DNA of 64,000 nt from Cryptomeria japonica (GCF_030272615.1 NC_081412.1:144731247-144795246); one strand, 5' to 3'; shown: positions 1 through 11,909, counted from the first letter of the stretch. The notes: generated by a model from the letters alone, not told the origin. Translations and numbers: made by a program.

Positions 1-815
1 CTGAATCCCATAATGTTGTGAATGACTAAATCCCTAGATAGGCTAACGGCCCAAAGTGTTCCTATTTGCTCAAATAGTGGTCAAAATGTTTTAAATTTGC
101 ATTGATGGGTGATATCAATGATTTTTTGTGATGGGATAACTAAATTAAAACTCTTTATTATTGGTATTGATAATCTTTCACAAAGCCAATATGAAGAGTT
201 GCATAGTGTAGACTTAATCGATCTTAATGAACCTTTGTTGTGAATTGATATTGGATTATGACTCCAACCATGAATATTTAAGTAACTTGTGAGGTGTAAA
301 TTGGGCAAACCTTTCATTGTAGATTAAATGTTCCTAAAAAGGAGAAAAAGTTGAAGGTAGTCAAAGTGGAGAACAAGTATAGGGGATTCTTCCAAGTTTT
401 CAGGATAACGTTCTATTTTTTGGTGATGAATTGAAAGATTCTTAACATGATGTGCATAGTGATGCACAATTGAAAAGAGTCCAAAATCAAATGGGATAAT
501 TAGTTCAAGGATTTTATGATGAAGTATATGCTATGGATCACATAGTCAAAATAATTTTAGTACCACCAAAGCAAGAATTGAACACATTACTAGCAAAATT
601 CATGGAGTATGTTGGAGCAGAAAAAGAAGTTGGATGTGACAAATGGAGGGATATTTTGAGTTTGAAAGGAAAATACTTTTTTTTGTAAAGAAATAATAAT
701 TTTTTTTTCAAATTTTAATATAATATTATAAAGTCAAAGTTGTTTTTTTTGAGAAGGTTGTTATTTCATCTTTTTTCTATTAGGATATGTGACTTTTTTT
801 CCCTCTTTTGGGAGT
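1..815. other. AT-rich stretch without a recognisable gene
   Basis: No domain, RNA gene or clear repeat boundary is visible. Frames are short and interrupted, and T-rich runs lie around 680-800. The right end carries a short purine tract (CTTTTGGGAG) that could be the polypurine tract of a decayed LTR element whose LTR would start at 816. I cannot assign the sequence to its left to a known protein. Confidence 0.4.
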
Positions 816-1100
816 TGTTGCTCGACATATTAAATGTAGTTAGTTTAGGTTTTCTAGAAGCTCAATCTAGGCCCTTGAAAGGATTTAGTCCTAGACATTG
901 ATTGAAATTATCAAATCTATAAAAGGCCTATGCCTTTCTCATTATAAAAGGTTGTTGAATAAGGATTGTTGCAACCCAACATTTGAAGTCAATGAATAAA
1001 GTATTGAAGCTTGGTATTTTACTATTGTATGCATGGTTCCTTTATTCAATATTAGTTAAATTTTAGAGTCTCTAATGGTGAAGTGTGAAGACATTTGGTA
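816..1100 (+). repeat. LTR-like fragment with TATA box and poly(A) signal
   Basis: The segment begins TGTTGCTCG directly after a purine tract. It has a clear TATA box (TATAAAAGG, 918-926) and, 60-80 bases further on, AATGAATAAAG, a plausible polyadenylation signal. This order (TG start, TATA, AATAAA) is that of a plant copia LTR. Neither the right edge nor a partner LTR is found here, so it could be the 3' LTR or a solo LTR of an old element. The end coordinate is approximate. Confidence 0.4.
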
Positions 1101-2329
1101 GATTTTAGATTCTTACCATTTGTATCTTACTAATTGTAAGCTATAGTGTATGGTTAGTCTAAATATGATATTAGTATTAGTTCATTTGTCCATGTTTATT
1201 TGAGTTACATCTATTGGGTACTTGGATGCATGATTACAATCTAAAAATATTTTATTTTCTTTGAATATTGCACTATTTTTGTGGCATTGTGAGTTATTTT
1301 TGGTTAAGCATGAATCAATTTTATGAAAAATCTATCTATCTAAAACATTAATCATTATAATCATTGTCCATAGATATTTATCTTAGTTTCTCTAACCCTA
1401 TCTTTTGAATTTTATTTCAAGACTCAAGTTAGTTTAGGAAGGAAAGCATCATTTAGATTTCCACCTTAGATGTTGAGTTTAGTTTACAAGTCAAGATTTG
1501 AAAACTCAATCGGGGTTTCATCATAGTTTCATATTATTTCAAACCCTTTTTGTTCAAGTTTCATCTTGTATATGTATAATTCACTTTGTGATTACTAACA
1601 AATCATGTCAAATCACTGAGTTATCCAGTTATAGTCAAGAATTTACATATTAGAACCTTGGGGTTATCTTATTTGAATACTCTAATAGCATACAATATTT
1701 CCTTTTTAAAGGGAGGATAGGATATACTTTTTTATATTTATATTTTAGGAATATGGTGATCCAAGATATGTTTCCCAAACTGTTTGGTGCTCTGGATGAT
1801 GTTCAGTGGTGACTGATAATTGACTAGTAAGTAATAGTGTTGTTTGTGATCCAAATTTCTCTCTTTTCTACATATGGTGTTGATCGTTTGGAATCATGTT
1901 TATCTTGGTTCTATTCTAGGTTGAGAAGTGTTATCTTGGGTTTGGTTTGATTCAGAATCAGGGACTATGTAATGTCATTTGTGTAGCTATATCATTTATG
2001 ATGGATGTGTAGCATGTTGATCTATCTAATGAAGTGTATTGTGGTGTGGTCAACTTCTCATTCCTTTCCACCATGAGAATGTTTAGTGCATACCTATTTA
2101 AAATTATGTTTAGCCAACTTGAAAGGTTATATATTCAAAAGGACAGTATAAGTAAAGGATGATCAAAATTAATGATGTATGAAAGATATGTGAGATTGAA
2201 AAGCTAAATCTGACTAATGTTTGATGTGAGAAGTAGTGTGAAGGTGTGTAGAGATTTGTTAGGTACTGAAGGAAGTTTTGGCATTGCACTTAGTGATAGT
2301 TGGGTCTCAATGGTGGATTTTCTATTTTT
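1101..2329. other. AT-rich stretch, probably partly the 5' LTR of copia element E
   Basis: No coding region is supported. The right part must include the U3 region of element E's 5' LTR, because that LTR's end and primer site are clear at 2619-2633. I could not find its TG start, as no second copy lies in the window for comparison. Confidence 0.35.
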
Positions 2330-2619
2330 TCTTTCTCTTCTGGTAGTGAGCCTTTCTGGGCAGTGAACCACCTTTGTAAAAATCACCTTAATTGGTGTTA
2401 CCCTAATAGGTGTTATATATTGAGAACTATCATTCTTTGTGGTTTTCCACATCATATCTAGTGTTCATTGTGTATGATTTCTTCATGTATGTGTGCTATT
2501 TGATTACATCTGTTCAAGTTAATTAATCTATTAGTTGGTTGTTTCAGATCTGTGGAAGAATTAAAAAGTCTAATTAACAACTGATTCACCCCCTCTCTTA
2601 GTTGTTTTGACATTCAACA
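2330..2619 (+). repeat. 5' LTR of copia element E, R/U5 portion
   Basis: The segment resembles the U5 end of the LTRs of elements B and D: a TTTTCCACAT segment, then GATTCACCCCCTCTC and a terminal TTCAACA. It is followed at once by a copia-type primer site and a gag start. Only the right edge is certain. Confidence 0.6.
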
Positions 2620-2621
2620 AT

Positions 2622-2633
2622 TGGTACAAGAGC
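2622..2633 (+). promoter_or_regulatory. Primer binding site of element E (initiator Met tRNA type, degraded)
   Basis: TGGTACAAGAGC differs at two positions from TGGTATCAGAGC, the complement of the initiator methionine tRNA 3' end used by plant copia elements. It starts two bases after the LTR end and 55 bases before the gag ATG. Confidence 0.65.
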
Positions 2634-2676
2634 TTGGGCTCCTTGAAAAAGAGCTTAACTGCTTGAGGTAGATCCG

Positions 2677-3125
2677 ATGGCACAAAAACTAACCATTCTC
2701 ATCTTTGAGGGATCCAACTATAGTTTCTGGAAAGTGAAGATGAGAGGTTACTTGGTCTCCTTGGGTTACAACACTTGGAAAGGGATGGAGACTAAGTATC
2801 TATTGTCTGCAAATGGTCCTACTTCTTCAGATGAGATCCAGGCTTATGAAGAAAATGAAAAATAAAGGTATGCCATCTTTAATTCTTTATCAAATACTGA
2901 ATTAACAAAGGTTATTTCATTAAATATTGCTCATGAAGTTTGGGAAAAGTTGAGGATAATATATGAAGGAAATGATAGAGTTAAATTATCAAGTAAGTCA
3001 ACTGCTAAGTGTAGATGCGAGAACTTGAGAATGGAAGAAGGAGAGGATATAATAAGTTATTTTTAGAAGGTTGATAGTGTAGTAAATGAAATCAAAGAAC
3101 TTGGCAACACCTTAAATGATGAAGA
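2677..3125 (+). pseudogene. gag: Element E: copia Gag, N-terminal part
   Basis: Gag is the structural protein of cytoplasmic virus-like particles. The frame opens MAQKLTILIFEGSNYSFW and then KVKMRGYLVSLGYNTW, the pattern of the copia Gag N-terminus (F-G-NY-W-K-M). It continues through KLRIIYEGNDRVKLS and CRCENLRMEEGEDIISYF. In-frame stops occur at 2863 (TAA) and about 3064 (TAG). The frame is cut at 3125 inside NTLNDED by the LTR of element D and resumes near 44902, so this is one gag gene split by about 41.8 kb. Motif order supports the family; the gene is dead. Confidence 0.85.
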
Positions 3126-4278
3126 TGTTAGACTTGTGTGAACAATATTGTCATTGATGTCAAACCAATCCTCCGGTTTTAGTATGTATGTGCAGTTCAA
3201 ATGTTGCGGTTTTGGTCAAAAGGTATTATGCAGCATGGATTGTCCTTGAGTTCTCATTGATCCTGGTATCTTGGTGTTAGGAGTTCTCATGGATCTCGAT
3301 ATCAGTTATGTGTCCCGATGTTAGCAGTCTTGGTAATTGTCAGAAGTATCTCTTCGATTTTTATGTTGCAGTTTTCTTCGTATGCATGGAGTCTACATTT
3401 TGGAGAAATTGGACTTGATCTTTTTATATTGGGTCAGTATTCCTCGATCTGGATGACCCTATCTCTTTTCGGTAATCTTAGTATATGCATTGGAAATTAG
3501 AGTATGAAAAGGAAGTGTTTAGATGTCTTGTGGAGGCCAACATGAGCTTATTGATAATGTGTTGAGCTTGGCCGACACTCTATTTTGTATTTGTGCCCTC
3601 CTGTATATATACATATACATGTGTAGTAGTATAAGGCAAATTGATCAAGATATTGAGTGTGTGAAGGTGTGTGATATGCGAAAGAAAGTTGGCAGTGAAG
3701 ATAGCAGTGTGTGTGAAGTGTGATTTGTGGACAATAAAGGAAGATAGTGTTGCATTAGTGCAGTAGTCCTTTATCGGACCTACTACAGGATAGTTGTGCA
3801 TAGATGTCTAATCGGATTTGCTATAGAGTTTGAGATTTGTAATTTGAGCTTAACCTTGGAATTGATCCCATGCATTTGGAGATGCAAAAATTTTTAATTC
3901 ACCCTTTTCAGTTGCAGTGAGCATTCCGACAGTTAGCCATCTCTTTGTATATCTATAGTGAGAAGTTTGACAATGAGCCATTTTTGTAATCTAGTAGTGA
4001 GCCACCTCCTTGTAAACTCAAATATAACTAGTTATATTCTCCTAAGAGTTAACACTCTCCATGGTTTTTCCCATTTGGGTTTTCCACATATAAAATCTAG
4101 TGTTTATCTTATGGTTGTGTTATTCATGTTTATTCTACATTAGTTGCTTTATATTAATCAAGTTTGTTGATATTTTTGTGGATAGTTATAATTGGTGAAA
4201 AGTTGGTTTTCTTTAATCTATGGGAATATCGATTCATCCTCCCCTCTCAGTATTCTAGTTCTTTCAACCTAATCAAGA
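3126..4278 (+). repeat. 5' LTR of element D
   Basis: The LTR is 1,153 bp and matches 43652-44900. It starts TGTTAGACTT and ends AATCAAGA, where the 3' copy ends GATCAACA, so the terminal CA is mutated here. A TATA-like run (TATATATACATATAC) lies near 3604-3618. It is about 96 bp shorter than the 3' LTR, mainly from lacking the segment corresponding to about 43705-43800. Confidence 0.8.
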
Positions 4279-4280
4279 AT

Positions 4281-4292
4281 TGGTATTAGAGC
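4281..4292 (+). promoter_or_regulatory. Primer binding site of element D
   Basis: TGGTATTAGAGC has one mismatch to the initiator-Met tRNA primer site TGGTATCAGAGC and lies two bases after the LTR end. This is evidence that D uses copia-type priming although no copia pol is seen. Confidence 0.75.
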
Positions 4293-4351
4293 TTTGGTCC
4301 CTTGCTCAAAAAACTTAACCGCTTGAGGGAGATTGGTGTTGGTTGAAGTCA

Positions 4352-5154
4352 TGAAGCACTCTCCGGTGAGGAGGGACCTCAAAGAGATCAATCCGGACTG
4401 GTCAACAAGAGCAAACACAAAGATATGATGGAGGCAATGTAGAATAGATTCTATTATAACATGAAAATTGATTACAACCAACTGATAACAACTAGATTAT
4501 AACATAATCAGTTCACAGGCCTGGTAAAACATGCTCATAATATAGAATAGGTCACAACCGAGACCTTAAATCTTAAGATCTATCTTCTACGATCAGTCTT
4601 ACTACTTGACTCTTCGCTTGATACATTCTAATGCACAATTATAATTATATATATGATCCAAGATTATCCGGTTAGCGCAAAAATAGATCAAAACTCGAAG
4701 AACAAGACCAAATTTGTAAAATCAACAAGGTCAGCCTCTGCCAAGAGATTCCTCAGGAAAATCCAAAGGATGAAGTGTAGATCACAGAAAAAGGTCGGCC
4801 ACACACCAAGGAACGTAGAAATCATTGCCCAAGGCTCCACAAGCTTTGGAAAGGGTTCTTGTAGATCACCAAAATAGGTCTAGGCAACCGGTAACAAGAA
4901 TTTGTCAACCGGTAATAGGAAACTGTCAAGGAAACCAATAACAATAACTTGTCAGAAAATGATCCAAATATGATGTAGTTGGGAAATAAGAAAGATGATC
5001 AAGTCTTCAAGTAAAATCCAACTCCATAGGGTCCAGTGAGCCAAAACTGAGATACACAGAAAGAGATGCTGAAACTGCAAACAGAAAGCAAAACAGAAAG
5101 AAAATATTTTTGGTTGATGCAAGATTGCTTTGAACTAGGGATGCTCTTGCATCA
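4352..5154 (-). repeat. 3' LTR of element C
   Basis: The LTR is 803 bp, read on the minus strand, TGATGCAAGAGC to ACTTCA-like end. It matches 24319-25111 over its length with scattered substitutions. A TATA-like run (ATATATAT) occurs near 4647-4654, equivalent to 24625-24632 in the other copy. Confidence 0.85.
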
Positions 5155-5199
5155 GACATCTAGGTTATTGAAAAAGTGAGCCTCTCACTTTTTTGGGGT

Positions 5200-6376
5200 A
5201 AGAGGAAAACCAAAGTGGTCTACCTCTACCCAAGAAATCAACTGGTCTATCTTTCCATTTCATAAGATACTTCTTATACTAACTGCTCCGAGTACTATGC
5301 AAAATCCTACTGTCTAAATTTTTTTCAATCTGATCCATTCCTTCCAGGGAAACTATTTCTCCAAGTCTGGAATATTGTCCTCACTGAATTTGGGTTCATG
5401 GTACTCATGAAGATCTGCAATGTTAAACATAGGTGAAATACCTAGACTATCTGGTAACTCCACTTCATATGCATTTCCAGAACTGAACTTCCTCAAAATC
5501 CTACAAGGTCCAAACTTTTTCATTTGCAATTTGTTATAAGTTCCAATTGGGAATCTTTCTTTTCTTAGATATACCATCACTTCATTGCCAACTTCAAATT
5601 TCTTATGTCTCCTCTTCTCATCTATCTTCTTCTTATACTTGTTGTTCATGTCCTTCAAATGCTGCTTAACCTGAATATGCAAGGTTGCCATGTAACCTGC
5701 AAAGTCTTCTTCTTCTAAATTTCTTCGGTTTTCACTGCTAATGTCTCTTAATTTTGATATACCTCTAGGATGCACTCTGATAAAAATCTCAAAAGGTGTT
5801 CTTCTGATACTCCTATTTACTGAATTATTGTAGGCGAACTCTTCTTGTTCAAGGATCAAATCCCAACTTCTGGTTTTATCTCCAACTAAACATCTCAATA
5901 AATTTCACAAAATCTGGTTAACTACTTTTATCTATCCATCAGTATGTGGATGAAAAGTAGAACTAAACTTCAAATCTATCTTCATCTTCTTCCAAAGTGT
6001 TCTCCAAAAATAGCCAACAAACTTAGCATCTCTATCTGAAACTATGCTCTTAGGTAATCCATGCAATCTCACTACTTCCTTGAAAAATAGGTCTGCTACA
6101 TGTAATGCATCTGATGTCTTCTTACAAGGTATGAAACGAGTCATCTTTAAGAATCTATCCACTACCACAAATATAGAATCATTCCTTGTTAGTGTTTTAG
6201 GCAATCCAAGTACAAAATCCCTACTAATATCATCCCAAGGTCTTACTGGTACTGTCAAAGGTTTATACAATCCCACATTCTAACTACTACCCTTTGCAAC
6301 TTGACAGACTCTACAACTTTGCACATATTTCTTAACATCCTTATGAATATGGGGCCAAAAGTACTGCTCACTCACA
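5200..6376 (-). pseudogene. pol: Element C: integrase C-terminal two-thirds and chromodomain
   Basis: Read leftward from 6376, the frame continues the integrase zinc finger from the other side of B (SEQYFWPHIHKDVKKYVQ, then SCRVCQ with the CxxC). It goes on to the catalytic core: DFVLGLP supplies the first Asp and VSDRDAKFV the second. The expected catalytic Glu after HTDG is replaced (a stop, then IKVVN). A 181-codon open run (5898-5353) carries the C-terminal domain with a GPY/F-like motif (KKFGPCRILRKFSSGNAYEV). A chromodomain remnant follows at about 5339-5212 (EKNLDSRILHST, YKKYLMKWKDRPV). Several in-frame stops are present. Confidence 0.88.
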
Positions 6377-7199
6377 TGTTGGCATTCTACACTCTAATGA
6401 GAAATGATGGTGATGTCATTGATGGCAACCTACTGGCAACCTTCTGGCAATCACCTGGCATTCATCTAGTAAAGCCACCGGCAAGTACCAACACCGACTA
6501 GACATCCACATACATTGACAGACACTTCACCAGCAATGGCTACAATGCATAACGACACTCCAGCCGACAAGGAATAAACTTTTTTTTATTGTATTTAATG
6601 TAATTATCTTTTGTAAAGCCGACATGGAATATTGTAAAAGACTCATATATATATATGTATGAGATCTTATAGGTCATTTTGTAAGAGAGTAGTTGCGAAT
6701 TATGTATAAGGAGATATAAGTTGACAATGAAGATTTTTGGTTATAGTATGAGCTTAAACTACTACTAAACCTGACATAGTTGATGCTGATTTGAAGCAGT
6801 ACATTGCATTGGATTTTCATAATCCATTTTGTAAGTCAGTGAGACTTCTATCTTGTAAATTGAGCAGTGAGCTCTAGGCACTGGCAGTTGGCCTTCCTGC
6901 ATGTGCAGGCCCCTCATTGTAAGTAATATTTATTCATTGGCTAGTGAGTAAATATTGTGGGTCACAAATCCCACCGAGGTTTTTCCTACATCGGGTTTCC
7001 TCATTAAACATCTTGTGTTATGGTGTGTTTTCTATGTTGTCTTTATTGTTCCTATTTACTGCATTAATTCTTATTTATCGGTATACTATTTTGGAATGCA
7101 AAATACTTAATAAGGTTAAATATTTTGTTAATTAGTTAGATACTGATTCACCCCCCCCCCCCCCTCTCAGTATCTTTGGGACTATCATTAATCCTAACA
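6377..7199 (+). repeat. 5' LTR of element B
   Basis: The LTR is 823 bp. A TATA run (TATATATATAT, 6646-6656) precedes GAGATCTTATAGGTC, the likely transcription start area. A 14-base C run occurs at 7151-7164. In the first ~205 aligned bases against 12226 onward I count about 28 differences by eye, so B is clearly older than A. Confidence 0.88.
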
Positions 7200-7201
7200 A
7201 T

Positions 7202-7213
7202 TGGTATCAGAGC
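7202..7213 (+). promoter_or_regulatory. Primer binding site of element B (perfect)
   Basis: TGGTATCAGAGC is an exact match to the complement of the initiator methionine tRNA 3' end and starts two bases after the LTR end. This ties B to the Ty1/copia priming system. Confidence 0.9.
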
Positions 7214-7255
7214 CTGGTCCTCTATTTTCAAAAGCCTAATAGCTCAAGGAAGATT

Positions 7256-8382
7256 ATGACATCGGTACAGATGGAGAACTTAAGAAAGCAATTGGAAGGA
7301 GCTCTTGTAGACTATGATTCAAAGAAGTTGAAGAATATCAAACTTGAAGATGATCTAAGGACTGCACAAGAATTCATTCAAGGACTTCAAGAGAATCTTA
7401 CTATTGCTAAAATAAAAGAAGAGAACTTCATGAGAAGATGTAGAATGATAATGATGAAAAGAAAACTCTTAATGAACTTGTGAACAAGATGAGACAAGAA
7501 AACCTTACTATGAGGAATGAAATGCAAGATATTACTATGATATTTTGTAAAGACATCATAGACAGGAAGAAGAATGAAGATGAATTGACTAGGAGACTCA
7601 ATGATGCTGGAAATGAAAATCTAAGACTTAGTCATGAAAATGATATGTTAAAGACAAATCTGATTCACATGCAACATGATAAAACTGAACTTATGAGACA
7701 AATGGGAATTCTAGAAAATAAGTTGGCTACTACAAATCAACATAAAGAGAAATTCAAGAAAAGTTCAGAAGAACTTGATGATATGCTGAAAAGTTAGAAA
7801 CCTAATGGAGATACAAATGGACTTGGATTTGAAGTTGGTGAAAGTTCCAGTACTACAAACAATCATGATCACAGTAAACTGGTAAAACAACCTAATGCTT
7901 ACAAATTTAATGGGAAATGTTTTAACTATAACAAGTATCGTCATAGAGGAAATTAGTGTAGATCTATAAACAATCAGAACATTAATACACCCACCGGTCA
8001 ATGTTCCAAATGCAACAAAGTTGCTCATAATTTAGAAAACTACAGAATGAATGTGAGATGTTATGTTTGTGGAAGATTTGGGCACTTGTCTAATCAATAC
8101 AGAACACAAACCAACATAGGATATGGAAAGTCTATTCCAAAGAACAGTGTGACTTGTTATGCTTGTAATAAAATTGGACATAGTGCAAAATTTTGTAGAA
8201 TCAAGACTTCACTGGAAAATAATAAAGGACCTAGTTTGAAAGGCAAAGAAAAGGTTGATGAGGTAAATCAAGAATTTTCAAAACAATGGATTAGAAAGAT
8301 AGATCAGAATGTTGATGACACTATTCCTTCACTAGTAGAACAGAGTATTACTCCACTGATAGAAAATTATTCATCCAACTAG
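7256..8382 (+). pseudogene. Element B ORF1: coiled-coil protein with four CCHC zinc-knuckle units
   Basis: This is a probable Gag-like nucleic-acid-binding protein of ~375 codons. The ATG at 7256 lies 43 bases after the primer site. The first ~180 residues are charged and heptad-rich (NLRKQLEGALVDYDSKKLK; ENLRLSHENDMLKTNLI), predicting a long coiled coil. A frameshift lies near 7440-7460, with in-frame stops at 7795 and about 7954. Four knuckle units follow. Three are degraded (CFNYNKYRHRGN-stop-C; CSKCNKVAHNLENY; CYVCGRFGHLSNQY) and the last is intact (CYACNKIGHSAKFC). The N-terminus does not resemble the copia Gag seen in E. A role in packaging the element's RNA is inferred. Confidence 0.7.
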
Positions 8383-8686
8383 GAAGTAACCCTTTGGGGG
8401 TATTGCAACAAATTGAATATCATGCAGTTTACCCTCGATCGATGGTGAGAAGATAGATTTCTTCTTTACCGGTAGATGTGTTAAGTTTTCACTTAATCGG
8501 TGAGCATTTAATGTGGTTGTTGAAAGAAATTTCATTATAAATCATCGTCTTTCCTTCATCTTTGATTCATTGAGCATTCAAATTAGCAAAGAGCACAAAA
8601 TCTGAGCAAAGGCATTCAAGGTGAAGGTGTGAAGCAATTTCTTTCAAGCATTCAAACATTATTTGGCAACTAAAGGTATTTTTCAA
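8383..8686. other. Spacer between ORF1 and ORF2 of element B
   Basis: About 300 bases without a supported frame. It could hold the promoter, splice acceptor or translation-reinitiation signal for ORF2, but I see no diagnostic motif. Confidence 0.4.
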
Positions 8687-11600
8687 ATGGCTTCCTCTTC
8701 TGCTCCCGAATTTATTGCAAACCCTACTATTGTGGAAAATATAAAATGCCCTAGGCCCATATTCAAAATTATTCCCGAGATAGCTAAGCAAGATGATTCT
8801 ATAGGCACATTTTCAAAGATTTCTAAAGGTGTAGCTTATGCTGAAGACCCTAGGATATATATTCACTGCAATATTGAAGAATTAAGTTCTAAAGAAGTGT
8901 TAAAGATGTTTAAAACCATAATTTGTGATGAAAATGGAAATGTCAAACCTGAGCACAAGGTTATTGTGACTTTAGGTTTTGTGGAAATCTTAAACATCCC
9001 TAAATTTCTGGAGGAAGTTGTGAGAGTTGTCCTAAGTAAGGCACATGGAGAATTTCTTTGGTTAGATCCAGTCTGCAAATTCACCTAACAAGCAATTAGG
9101 GCAGTGACAGATTTACTCTCAATCAGTAGTAGACCTTACAAAACCAAGAAGGTTCCTAATAACAAAGTCATGACCTTAACCAGAGCAACATCTGATAGTA
9201 GATCTCTGAGAGTAAATGACATCAAGGAAATTAATGTGAGATTCATAAGTATGATTTTAGGCATTAAGACTACACATGCAAACAGACTTAATTCAGTTTC
9301 TAGTCTTTGCATTAATAGTGCTTATGAAATGGTAAACAATAATACAAAAATAGATGTGTGTGAATGGCTAAAGGATGAACTAGTTGATAACCTGAAGAAG
9401 ATAAAAGGTGACAAGAAAGGGACCTTTCATTTTGGCAATCTCTTAGTATGCCTTATGTTGTATTTCTCAAAGGAAATCCCCGGTATTGGATATAAATACT
9501 TTGGATATGACATACCGGTAGGCAAACAGTTGCAAGAAGCCTTCACCGACATGAATACTGCTAAGGAAAACAACATAACTGAATATTTCAAAGCTTTCCA
9601 AACCAAAATGAAAACCAGAGAGAGACTACCACAGAGTGTAGTAGATAAATATGAAAAGGAAATTTGTTTTGTAATTAAGAAGGATGAAACATGGATGAAA
9701 GTTGTATTACCTAGAACTATATGGGTAACAAAAATGGGTTATGAGGTAGATATCAACATTGTTGAAACTTATGCAAAAGCTTTATTAGATGCACCTAGAG
9801 AACCATCAGAATAAGTTTTTGGTAGTGCTGAAACAATTGAGAGTGGTGTACAAACAATGAAACAAAAAAAGAGAAGAGAAAGGTATATAAGAGATGCTTC
9901 TAAATAGGTAAAGGAAATAAAAGAAAATGTTATGAACCTTACTGGTATAAAGGAAAGTGAACTGGAAGGACTACAACCGGAGGCACACATTTCATCAGTT
10001 GGCACATCATCTGACAGTAAGATACCTATAGAATTCAAGAGAGTTGATAGGAAGAGAAAACTCTCACCGGTATCCTCTCTTCCACCTAAGAAAACAAGAA
10101 CCTTGAGAAAGAAGCAACAAGCAGTAAGGCAACCGGCAAAGAAACTTACACCCAAGAAGAAATAGAAATAGGTTATACCACCACCAGATAATTTACTGAA
10201 TGAAATCACTGATGACGGTAACTTGGCAAATGTGAGCAAATTGTATAACACATTCACTGATTCGGAAAAGGAAAGTATTGAAAACAGTATAATTCTACAT
10301 GTGGACATATACAAGAAAGTGTTAATTGAAGTTGTAGATGATTTACCAAATGATCTATATAGAAGGTTAGATGCAAAGAGGATTGCAGTAATGGAGTTAG
10401 ACAAGAAACTTAAAATTAAAAAACTTCTAGTTGTACATCTAGTTAACTCTAAAGAGGAAATTGATGACCTAATTTGTGAAGCTAACAAATCAGTTTTTGA
10501 TAGTGGTCATCAACAAGTGAGCTTGATGACAGGTAGAGTTAATGAAATTGTAGTGGAAACAACTAATAAATGGGATATATTTTTTGTAGAAAAAGAAAAA
10601 CAAGAGGAATTGAACTGGTCAAAGAAAAAATTTAAGGTTTATCAGAAGGATAAGGACAAAGGGAAAGGTAAAGTTGGTGGAATACCAAACATTAAAATAA
10701 CTAACAACTTACCACCACCCTTGGATACTGCATCGGTACATTCTATTGGTCCACCGGATACTGACAGTATAGGTACAAACACATGATGACACTAATCCTG
10801 ATTTAGAAATTCTATTCACGACAAATGTTGATACTCAGGAAGTGAACATTGTTGTGGATAAGGACAACACAGAGGTATAGAATGATATTACTGACAGTGA
10901 AAACATTGCTGAGCAACTGGTAGAGAATGTTGAGGTTGAGACACAAACAAAGCAAATAGAGAAACCTTTGGATAGTGAAATGATTAATGGTAGTATAGAT
11001 GCTAGCACTGAAAAACCTAATGAGATAGAGATACCAACAACTGAGAACACAGAGAAACCAACAGAGAAACTGATAGAGGCATAGGTACACATTGAGATAG
11101 TGAAACTGGTAATCACTGAGAAACCCAAACCATTATAGATTGAAACACAAACTCAGATTGATACACCAGAGGTTGATACAAGCAAATTGGTAACTAATGT
11201 TGGAAGCACTAAAGTGATTAAGGCAGTTGGTCAGACATCCAGTACTTCTTTAAGTGAATTCAGGCCTACCAATGTGACAAAGGTACTCCTGGACTCTATT
11301 AAGAAGATAACTAACTATAATGCATTGGCTTATAAAGCAATTGATGATACCATACCTATTCTTAAAATGATTGCACCAAAATGTAATATAGATCATGTAA
11401 AGGATTCTTTAGGCCAGTTGGACACATTGTCTAAATTTATTGTTGGAAATGTAATAATAGTTGATAAGGTGAATGAGGATACATTCAAAGAGAAAATGGA
11501 AAAAGAAAAGGAAAAATTCTTTGAGGATACAATAAAGAAGTGCACTGAACATATTAGCACACTTTCACTAGCACTGAATACAACAATTTTGGAGTCTAAG

Positions 11601-11909
11601 GAACTGTACAGAGAAACAAGCAAGCCACATCTGTTGACATAGGACATTGAAAAGGAAATAAGTAGAGTACAGAAGGAGGTAGATGATATAGCTGATAACA
11701 TTATTGGTTCATCCGAACCTATATTAGTTATTGAGCAAGAAATAGTAGGATTTGAGGAAAAGTTGGAAAAGTTTGAGAAAGAAAAAGCAAGGATCAAGGC
11801 AAATGCTAGAGAGCTTAAGTATAAACTTAGTCCTAAGTTGGATAATCTTATCTCTCTGAGAAATGAGATATCTAAGGCATTAATTCAAGGAGAAAGATCA
11901 CTGGAATGA
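8687..11909 (+). pseudogene. Element B ORF2: ~1,070-codon protein of unknown function
   Basis: The ATG at 8687 (MASSSAPEFIANP) opens a frame running to about 10786. A single shift near 10780 carries it on to 11909. In-frame stops are few (9086, 9812, 9905, 10163, 10169, then 10878, 11082, 11136, 11640), nearly all TAA/TAG. Residues 1-370 look globular (VVRVVLSKAHGEFLWLD; NLLVCLMLYFSKEIPGIGY). Then come a basic stretch (RKRKLSPVSSLPPKKTRTLR), a second globular part, an acidic Glu/Thr-rich linker (about 10800-11150) and a C-terminal coiled coil (EKLEKFEKEKARIKANA). I recognise no family and see no retroviral enzyme motif. It fills the position pol would occupy. Element D holds a distant relative. 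Confidence 0.7.

Noticed and set aside
383..688. A ~100-codon reading with two stops (…ILVPPKQELNTLLAKFMEYV…)
   Set aside because: No recognised domain, two stops, and a length not unusual for chance here. It may be a remnant before the LTR-like segment at 816 but is not supportable as a gene.
7202..7213. tRNA-like sequence TGGTATCAGAGC and similar sites
   Set aside because: Only the complement of a tRNA 3' end is present. These are primer sites, not tRNA genes, and no cloverleaf surrounds them.
9769..10488. 239-codon minus-strand frame opposite B ORF2
   Set aside because: Ser/Leu/Phe-rich antisense of the well-supported plus frame. The plus frame continues over 3 kb with few stops, so it is preferred.
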